Assembly (NCBI GenBank): GCA_001931875.2
Contig: MSJH02000304.1
Span: 1 to 30,165, forward strand
Direction of reading: 5' to 3'
Length of the DNA: 30,165 bases
Source of the DNA: Byssochlamys sp. IMV 00236
Taxonomy: Eukaryota; Ascomycota; Eurotiomycetes; Eurotiales; Thermoascaceae
In this document: positions 22,876 through 30,165 of the stretch, piece after piece
Numbering within the stretch: position 1 is the first letter of the stretch
How the letters are laid out: each line of letters opens with the position of its first letter
The notes under the pieces: model-generated
The model's database searches: none
What the model saw: only the letters and a program-made list of their open reading frames with translations
What the model was told of the DNA's origin: nothing
Program-made: the position numbers and the translations under genes

Positions 22876-23259
22876 AGAGTGCCCTAAATTTTAATTCTTT
22901 GTAAACATAATGGATAGAGTAAGTCTTTTTTAAAAATAGATACATGATGTACTGTCGTAAGTTGTTGCTATGGTGACAAGCAATAAAGACTGAGTTACAA
23001 GAACCTTATACCTTATGTAACTTGATATTTCTGTATATTCCTGAAACTTCTATCACTTATTTTGTCCTCTTTTTATATGAAGAAAAGGATGTTTCTGTTG
23101 ATATTTGTACAAGATGTGGGTTATTGCTTTGGAGAAATCAGGGGCTAAACAGATTGAGTGGAATATTAACTCAGCGTTTCGCTTTTGCAGAAAAAAAAAA
23201 AAAGATAACAAGATAAAATTTTTTTTTCTCTCTGTTTCTCTCTCTTTTTTTTTTTACTT
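22876..23259. other. Intergenic region between MCP2 and the MFS gene
   Basis: These 384 nt of AT-rich DNA contain A- and T-rich runs near 23190-23260, directly before the transporter start codon. No RNA gene or convincing small coding sequence was seen. Confidence 0.55.
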
Positions 23260-24855
23260 ATGAAATATTTAGAAACATTATTTAGAATAAAGATACCCGT
23301 AACTCAAGACCCACGGTTACTGCCTGCATGGCGTAAACGACTGCTGTTAAGTCTTGTGTGCTTTATTGCCATTATTCCTGGCTTTTGCTCTACCATCTAT
23401 GTAACGTATCTCTTCATTTGATATACCATGTTTATTCATTTCGTTATCAGTTACCAGCATTAGAAGCAGTTACAGTAGAATTAGACAGTCCAAGTATTAT
23501 GGTAACCCTTAGTAACTCAGTGTACATGCTATTTATGGGAATTGCTGTAAGTTTTCTTTTTCTCTTAAATCGATTGATATTCATAGTAAAAAAAAAGCCC
23601 ATATTTTATAGTAGCATCAGTGATCATTGGAAGATACGTCGATCTGTTTATTTCTTTTCAATTGTGATCTATACCGTGGGTTCACTTGCAGCTGTGTTTG
23701 CCAATGACATCTATGTGTTACTTGGTATGCGAATACTGCAAGCTACAGGTATCTCTTCAGCTTGGGCTATTGGTGCAGGGTAAGTCCAAATAAAATAAAA
23801 AAGCGGTACGACAGGAAGTGATATATTTATGTAGATCAGTAGCAGATGTATACGAAGTTCATGAAAGAGGCAATGCATTGGGCATTTATTTTACAGGACA
23901 GTTTGCAGGACCTTTGTTTGGACCGATCATTGGAGGATATTTAGTTGAAAGATGGGGATGGCGATCTGTGTTTTGGTTATTGTTTGTCTTTGGATGTTTG
24001 ATTCTGCTCTTGGTCTTTTTTGCAATGGAAGAGACATATAGAGAAGAAAGTGTGTGGGGAAAAGAAGAATACGCTGAAAAGAAGGGTGAGACGACACCAG
24101 CAACATTAGACGAACAATTAACAGTCGTTGAATCAAAATCAATGAACCCACTCGCATCACTTGTAAGTTTATTTTATATTTAAAGGGGAATATTGCTAAC
24201 CATAAAATAGGCCTTACTGAGACATCCTTTCGTCTTGATCTTTTCCATGGCTACTGGATTTGCATTTGGAGGCATGTTTGCCATTGAGAATATGCTTCCA
24301 CCCTTATACACATCTGTATATGGTTTAAGCTCTGGACTGATTGGCTTGACATTCATATCACCGGGGCTTGGTGAAGTCATTGGATCCCTGTTTTCTGGTA
24401 AATTATCTGATTTCTTTCTGAACCGTGCGCGAGCCAAACGAGGGGGTATAGCCGTACCAGAAGATCGATTGGCACCTAATGTTTGGCCAGCAGCCTTTAT
24501 ATTAAACCCACTCTCATTCTTTTTATGGGGATGGCCGGTTCAGTTTGGTTGGAGCGTGTGGGTATCGATTATAATGTTTGGTGTTCAATGCTTTGCTATG
24601 GTTCAAATCTTTAACCCGGCCATGTCGTACCTGGTAGATGCAGTATCTGATCGTGGTGCGAGTGTAACAGCTGCTGCTAATTTAGTGCGAATGATATGGT
24701 CCTGTGTACTTAGTTTAATAGCTAACCCCATGACGGCCGCAGTTGGTCCAGGATGGGTTACCTTTTTCTTTGGTATGCTTAATTTTGTGTGGGCATTTTT
24801 ATTACTGCTCATGAAAATCAAGGGGTCCAAAATTCGCGCATTCTCAGGCTATTAA
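23260..24855 (+). CDS. MFS transporter, DHA1-like drug:H+ antiporter family (463 aa)
   Basis: Exons: 23260-23400, 23451-23546, 23598-23779, 23835-24162, 24211-24855. Twelve hydrophobic segments can be counted, split six and six around a charged central loop (about residues 250-285). Family marks: PGFCSTIYLPAL in TM1, the motif-A loop in the form SSISDHWKIRRSVYF, RILQATGISSAWAIGAG in TM4, and motif C as GPLFGPIIGGYLVERWGWR in TM5. The motif-A loop lacks the usual final Gly-Arg-Arg order, so it is a divergent member. This class exports small molecules by proton antiport at the plasma membrane; the substrate cannot be told. Intron 2 is 51 nt, stop-free and in frame, with an A-rich 3' splice site. 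I chose splicing because it restores the usual GIAP-x-F join between TM2 and motif A. Confidence 0.9.
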
Positions 24856-25207
24856 TATACATTTCAGCACGTGGAAAAAGCATAACACAAAATTTCAACC
24901 ATTAACCATTTTAATACATTTTCCCTCTTTTATATCATTTTACCCCCTTTCTTCTTCTTCTTAATACTCGTAAATAAAAGGACATCAACTATATTCATAC
25001 ACTGTTTAGATTCGAACTCGGGACAGTTTTAGCTTTACCTAATAAAATAAGCTTACTTTATATGTTACACAGCATATCAATTTCGGAAATGACTGTGGAG
25101 TTTATTTCTGTTGCACTTCAGCGTGAAAAATAGAACCTATTGTTCTCTCTCTTTTTTTTTTCCCTATATATATTTTTTAAATATAACCCTTTACATAGTC
25201 GAATTAT
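24856..25207. other. Intergenic region with a tRNA T-loop-like patch
   Basis: These 352 nt lie between the transporter and the RasGEF gene. On the minus strand, 25010-25022 reads CCGAGTTCGAATC, which resembles the T-arm/B-box of a tRNA. The expected acceptor and anticodon stems do not pair around it, so this is at most a decayed tRNA relic. The rest is AT-rich with CT and T tracts before the next start codon. Confidence 0.4.
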
Positions 25208-28200
25208 ATGACAGAAGTACCTATTTTATGTAGAGTTCAAGCACTTTACCCTTTCAAGTCAAATGACCCTTCTTCTCTCTCCTTTGATCAAGATGATTAC
25301 ATTGACGTTTTAACTAAATTACCTTCTGGTTGGTGGGATGGACTGTAAGTTCATTTCCTTTATTATGATTACAAACATGAAAATTTATCTTTTTAAAAAG
25401 GTGTAAAGGAATGAGAGGCTGGTTTCCTAGTAACTATGTGCGCATTATTGAAGTGGAAGAAGAAGAAGAAGAAGAGGCGATATTAGAACCTCAGCCACCA
25501 CCACCTCCAATGCAAGCACCACCTAGAAAACGAAATACAGAATATCGACTTAGTTTATTAAGCAACAATACATCCAATTGGATATTACAGAGAACAGAGG
25601 ATGGTGATGATACCTATTACTATAATATAGCTACAGGGGAGATGAGGATTGATCCACCCAACGAAGAGGATGAAGATGACTATCGATGGTCTGACCAAAG
25701 CACATTAGCTTCCAAAGATGTAACAATTTTTTTTTTGTGATTTTAAAAACGTGTGTTAATTAATTTATGTAACTCATAGGCGCACTATTTTTCAACTTAT
25801 ACAGCCAGAACATCACAAGCAACGAGCAGCTACTTATATCCTGAAACGCCCAGCCTTGTAAATAAAAAAAAAATTAATGGGTTAGGACAGTAACTTACAC
25901 TTTTGATTTGGTGTAGATATCAAAAGCATCTACATTATCCATACCTGAAGAAAAAGAAATGAATGAATCATTAGATTGGCAAAAGCTACTTTATTACATT
26001 ACTCTCACCATTCATCAATTGATCACAGCCGTCAAATGTGAACAAGAATTCACTTACCCAACTCATGCAGCACAGATTGTGAATGCAATTCGATACATGC
26101 TCGTTTCTTCCAACACCATCGACAAGGACTCCATCTATATACGCACACACAGTAGTCTTCGTACTCACCATCGTACAATGATGGCCTGTATGTCCAAGTT
26201 GATCTTGTCAGCCCAAGCAGCTCAGGATGATCAGCGCATCTTGGCGGAATGCAGCGAGCTACTAAGTATGGTGAAACATTTTGTATCCACTTGTCAAGAG
26301 CTGGTGATACCATTAATACCTGCGGATCCACAATTTAATTTTTTGGATGCCAAAAAGGAGGATATGATGCTCAACAACCGGTACAGTCTACAGCTCAATT
26401 TAGCAGAGAACCTCGAGACGATGGGTACTTCAATTCAAGATTCAGCAGAGACGATCATGACGTGCGTCAATGGTTGGTCAGGTGAAGACAAATACTCACT
26501 TATCGTCTTGCTCTTCACACATTTCCGAAACTTGTCTAATCAAACCGGCCTCTTTTTGGCTTATTTGGACGACACGGACTTTAGCAACGTGCTTGATCAC
26601 TCCGAAATGAATGACTTGAAGCAGGGCAAGCGGGCTCTTGCCGATGCCCTTGGCTTACTCTTCATCAAGCTCCAGGCACTCACAAATGAATACACCAGGG
26701 ATTTTTCAATTTCACTTGAAGAGACAAAGGAAGCTGCAGTTGCCCTGTTTGATCCTATTGAGCAGATATGTTCCAGTGTACTGCATCTGGCAACCAAAGA
26801 TCGAAGTAGGAGCAACAGTATGGCTTCGGTTACACAGTCAGCGAAAAAAACGACAGAACAGAAGAAGGAATCAATCATTTTAGAGGAGGAGGAAGAAGGA
26901 GAAGAAGAGATAGTACCAACAGCGGTCGTTCCGTTAGAGAGGCATCAATCCGAGGTCGTACAATCTTCTACTAAACCGCCTGTGATCCAGCGATCACAGA
27001 CAACACCGTCGTCGGACAAGATCAAGAAATTCTTTGGGGACGATGCGCCCTTGGAAGTCGTCGGAAGTAAACCTGTGACGACCGAGCGTCCGGATTTCTT
27101 AAAGCACGATTATGGACCCAACGACATTGTATTCAATATGGAAGGCAACGTTAAAGGAGGCACACTACCTGCTCTAGTGGAACGACTGACGATGCATGAC
27201 TATTTTGACATGAACTTTATCAATACCTTCCTGCTGACTTACCGATCATTTTGTACCTCTGTGCAACTTTTGGATCTGCTCGAGGCAAGATATAATCTGA
27301 AATGTCCTGAAGGACTGACTGAGGAAGAAGAAAAGATCTGGGAAGAAAAGAAGCTGAAGCTGGTGCGGTTACGTGTGTTTAACGTACTCAAGAATTGGCT
27401 TGAACTGTATTACAACGAAGATGATAGTATCTTGCTTGACCGTCTCATGGAGTTTACACAGACTCACATCAAGAATACCCTCAAATTTTCCAACGGACAG
27501 CTCGAATCCTTGATTCAGAAAAGAAAAGAAGGCGTTGCTGTTGATAACGTTGGGCTCAAGAAGATGATTCTCACTTTACCTGCTCCACCTGAGCCTATTG
27601 TACCCAAGAATCTAAAACGCGTAAAGCTGCTAGACATTGATGCCTTGGAAATTGCACGACAGTTAACCATTATGGACTTTAAGCTCTACAGTGCGATCCG
27701 ACCGATCGAGTGTTTAGACAAGGCATGGTCAAGAGAAGATGACACGGTCGCGGTCAACATCCGTGCATCCATCGAGTACTGTAATCAGGTCACTTCTTGG
27801 GTCTCGGATGTGATTTTGAGTCAACATGATATGAAGAAGCGAAGTATTGTGATTAAATACTGGGTGCAAGTCGCAGAAAAATGTCGTACACTCAATAACT
27901 TTAATACCTGTATGGCCATTCTGTCTGCATTTGATAACAGTTCGGTCGGACGATTGAAACGTACATGGGAAGCAGTGGGAGCCAGGACAAATCAGATACT
28001 CCAACATATCCGTAAGATCATGGGTGCCAACCGAAATTTTACAGAATACAGAGCCCTTATTCATTCCGTCAATCCACCTTGTATTCCATTTTTGGGTATT
28101 TATCTACAAGATCTTACATTTATCGAGGATGGTAATTCAAACGAGCTCAAAAAGAACAAGGAGTTGATCAATTTTGCTAAAAGAGCCAAGACAGCCGAAG

Positions 28201-28397
28201 TGATTCGTGAAATTCAACAGTATCAATCTTCTTTATACCAATTAAAACCTGTAGAAGAGATACAAGAATTTATTAAAGCAAACCTACTAAGTACAAGGGA
28301 TGAAGAGCAATTGTATAATGAAAGTTTAAAGATAGAACCAAGGGAAAGGGATGATGAAAAGATCACTCGATTATTGCAAGAATCTGGATTCTTGTAA
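25208..28397 (+). CDS. CDC25: Ras guanine nucleotide exchange factor, Cdc25-like, SH3-WW-REM-RasGEF (1004 aa)
   Basis: Exons: 25208-25344, 25401-25719, 25780-25857, 25917-28397. An SH3 domain fills about residues 9-62 (ALYPF, then GWWDG, then GWFPSNYVRI). After an acidic and Pro-rich linker a WW domain spans about 106-131 (W106, YYYNIATGE, closing Pro). A long helical middle of unknown fold follows. The RasGEF-N/REM domain begins near 587 (GGTLPALVERLT, NTFLLTYRSF). The catalytic CDC25 domain runs from about 745 to 985: ALEIARQLTIMDFKLYSAI, NNFNTCMAILSAFDNSSVGRL and PCIPFLGIYLQDLTFIEDGN. It should load Ras with GTP at membranes, upstream of cAMP or MAPK signalling. SH3 plus C-terminal REM-GEF is the layout of yeast Cdc25. 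The WW domain is an extra protein-binding module. All core blocks look intact. Confidence 0.92.
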
Positions 28398-28411
28398 AAA
28401 ATAGTCACACA

Positions 28412-28417
28412 ACGCGT
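28412..28417. promoter_or_regulatory. ACGCGT (MCB-like) between the RasGEF and CMR1
   Basis: ACGCGT followed by CA lies 91 nt before the CMR1 start codon and 15 nt after the RasGEF stop. MBF sites of this form drive G1/S genes in fungi. Given the other copies in this window it is a candidate only. Confidence 0.35.
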
Positions 28418-28507
28418 CAAAAACACCATTGTTTTATCTTTTTTTTTTCTTTTTTTTTTTTCGTAGTAGAAAAAAAAAAATACTCATAATAAAAGTACAA
28501 ACTCATA

Positions 28508-30082
28508 ATGCCTAATTTATCCGAATACGAAAAGAAACGACTTGAAAACATAAAGTAATAACAATAATGCAAAGCCTTTAAACTAAAAAGTCTAATATAA
28601 AACAATAAAGAGCTAACGAAGAATTGTTAAAGACACTGGATATACCTTCATTGGGTATTAAACGCAGAAAGATAGAGACCAAGACAACAACCAGCAACAA
28701 AAAGAGATCACCCGCTGTTAAAAAGGAGCCACAACAACCTACTCGTGTCTCTGCTCGTCTTCGAGGCAAGAGTCCTGAAAAGAATGTTGAAGAGACAAGA
28801 ACTGAGAGAGAAGGACCAAAGACGATCGAAAGTTTGGACGAACAAGAGCATGAAAAACTGTTGACACTGATGAAACGTGCTCTCATACCAAACATTGAGC
28901 CTACGGTAAAGACAGAAGATGATGTCAATGATAAAGCATTGGCAGACCAATTAAAGGAACTAAAGATCAAGCATGACTGGACGACGGTCAAGGTGACGCC
29001 TAATCGTATCAATGGCTGCGCGTAAGAAATTGGTAATGAAGTGAGTGACATTGGCTCATTTTCTCTATAGATTTCATCCTTCGAATGCAAAGCTATTGGG
29101 CTGCGCCATTGATGTAGAAGGATATTTAGGATTTTGGGATATTGAAGGACAAGATGAAGATGGAGGACCAGTTGTATACAATTATAGACCACATACAAGA
29201 ACAGCTACAGATATCAAGTTTGATCCTTTTGATCAGACCAAGTTGATAACATCATCCTATGATGGACTTGTCAAGATATTTGATATGAACAAGGCAGAGT
29301 TTGAAACACTCGATTTAGGATCAGATCACTTCCCGATCACATCGTTTGACATACAGCAGGATGGACAATTGGTAAGTTCCAAGAATAATTAGAATTGCGA
29401 ATATTAAGAAAAAAAGAGATTTGGTTTTCTACTTCAGATGGTGAAGTAGCATGCGTAGATAAAAGAAAAGGAGGCAACCCCAAGGTTTATACACTACGAG
29501 AGAAGAAGATTGGCTGCATCCACATAAATCCGATTCATCAAGATTTACTTGCAGCGGGATCGAACGATCGGACGGCTACCGTCTGGGATAAAAGAAAGTT
29601 GAAAAAGGACCCATTGCAGTCATTTGATCATGGATACTCCGTCACAAGCTGTTACTGGTCACCTAATGGAGATATATTGGCTACTACCTCCTATGATGAT
29701 TATATCAGATTGTTTGAACTAAGCAAAGACAAGAAGGAATTGAACCTAAAGAGCGCTATTCCTCACAACAATCATACTGGAAGGTAATATAAATGTGGCA
29801 TATATGGTCTGGTATTAATAATATGTTAGATGGGTGACTAACTTCAGAGCGCGATGGAATTACAACAAGTATCATGGATTAGAGCACCAACATTTTGTTA
29901 TTGGCAATATGGGTCAAACAGTAGATATTTATTCAGGAATGAATGGCAAAGAGCTAATTCAATTATATGATGAGGACCATATCACAGCCATTCCAAGTGT
30001 CATACAATTTCATCCTAATACAGCTAATCCGACCTTGTTGACGGGTAATGCATCTGGTAGAATGGTGTGTTGGAACATTTAA
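28508..30082 (+). CDS. CMR1: WD40 DNA-damage-binding protein Cmr1/WDR76 (458 aa)
   Basis: Exons: 28508-28554, 28611-29021, 29071-29371, 29419-29783, 29830-30082. The N-terminus, SEYEKKRLENIKANEELLKTL, is the signature of the Cmr1/WDR76 family, followed by a basic segment with SARLRG. The WD40 propeller shows FDPFDQTKLITSSYDGLVKIFD, then HQDLLAAGSNDRTATVWDKR, then SPNGDILATTSYDDYIRLFE, and ends GNASGRMVCWNI. Cmr1 acts in the nucleus at damaged or stressed DNA and in protein quality control foci. Length is somewhat below yeast Cmr1 (about 520). Intron 3 ends at AAGAG, an A-rich acceptor; the nearer AAG would break phase. The CDS ends exactly where an intron-like element of an apparent minus-strand gene begins. 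Confidence 0.9.
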
Positions 30083-30165
30083 CTACAAGACTAATGAAAA
30101 AAAAAAAGTATTATTTACTTTATACTTACCGAGGTGTTAAGGAATGCGCTGCCGTTATAGACAGC
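30083..30165 (-). CDS. Partial minus-strand gene at the window edge (exon 30130-30165 plus intron)
   Basis: Read on the minus strand, 30129-30083 is a well-formed 47-nt intron: donor GTAAGTATAAAG, a long T tract, CATTAG and acceptor TTGTAG. Its size fits the other introns in the window. The exon upstream of it (30165-30130) is open in two frames. In one, it would end LSITAAHSLTPR with a stop codon formed immediately after the intron, overlapping the CMR1 stop on the other strand. In the other, it reads AVYNGSAFLNTS and would continue antisense through CMR1. The rest of the gene is outside the window, so no function can be given. Confidence 0.35.

Noticed and set aside
26597..26878. 93-codon minus-strand frame inside the RasGEF gene
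   Set aside because: Antisense shadow of a well-supported coding exon; no motif.
28578..29198. 206-codon minus-strand frame
   Set aside because: Antisense to CMR1 exons 2 and 3, which have clear family motifs and consistent phases.

Overview
This is a stretch of nuclear DNA from a filamentous, early-diverging fungus. The gene set and gene structure fit Mucoromycota best, but that placement is inference. The DNA is AT-rich. The genes are broken by many short introns (61 modelled, 44-91 nt), mostly with GTAAGT-type donors and CTAAC/CTAAT-like branch sites. The proteins are clearly fungal (Nst1, Def1, Qcr6, Gem1, Cmr1, Cdc25-type RasGEF). All exon models were built by hand: each junction was chosen so that reading phase is kept and the family motif is restored, and every modelled length divides by three.

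Layout, left to right. 1-472: low-complexity DNA starting with poly-A. 473-1417 (+): an unrecognised coiled-coil protein. 1418-2961: gene-free, with two palindromes. 2962-4818 (+): a seven-exon gene joining an Spt21/Ams2-like N-terminus to a FYRN-FYRC module. 4819-7700: a 2.9-kb gene-free stretch with a long CT tract. 7701-8176 (-): QCR6 (complex III hinge protein). 8610-8972 (+): a small protein with three 21-residue repeats carrying dynein-light-chain-type motifs. 9015-10206 (+): BUB3, only 42 nt downstream of it. 10325-13061 (+): DNA ligase I. 13118-15778 (-): GEM1/Miro GTPase. 15922-16744 (-): UBC8/UBE2H ubiquitin-conjugating enzyme. 16977-19111 (+): NST1. 19127-20670 (-): DEF1. 21084-22875 (+): MCP2/ADCK1-type kinase. 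23260-24855 (+): 12-TM MFS transporter. 25208-28397 (+): SH3-WW-REM-RasGEF exchange factor. 28508-30082 (+): CMR1/WDR76. The right edge holds what looks like an exon and intron of a minus-strand gene that abuts the CMR1 stop codon.

The genes are mostly housekeeping and do not form one pathway. Loose themes are genome maintenance (LIG1, DEF1, CMR1), mitosis (BUB3 and perhaps its LC8-motif neighbour), mitochondria (QCR6, GEM1, MCP2), and chromatin or signalling (the Spt21/FYR protein and the RasGEF). The right two thirds is very compact, with convergent stop codons 15 and 56 nt apart. No rRNA gene, intact tRNA, CRISPR array or recognisable intact transposon was seen.

The most interesting items are the Spt21-N/FYR fusion, the LC8-motif repeat protein packed against BUB3, the convergent overlaps, and a 20-nt microexon that encodes the catalytic loop of the MCP2-like kinase.
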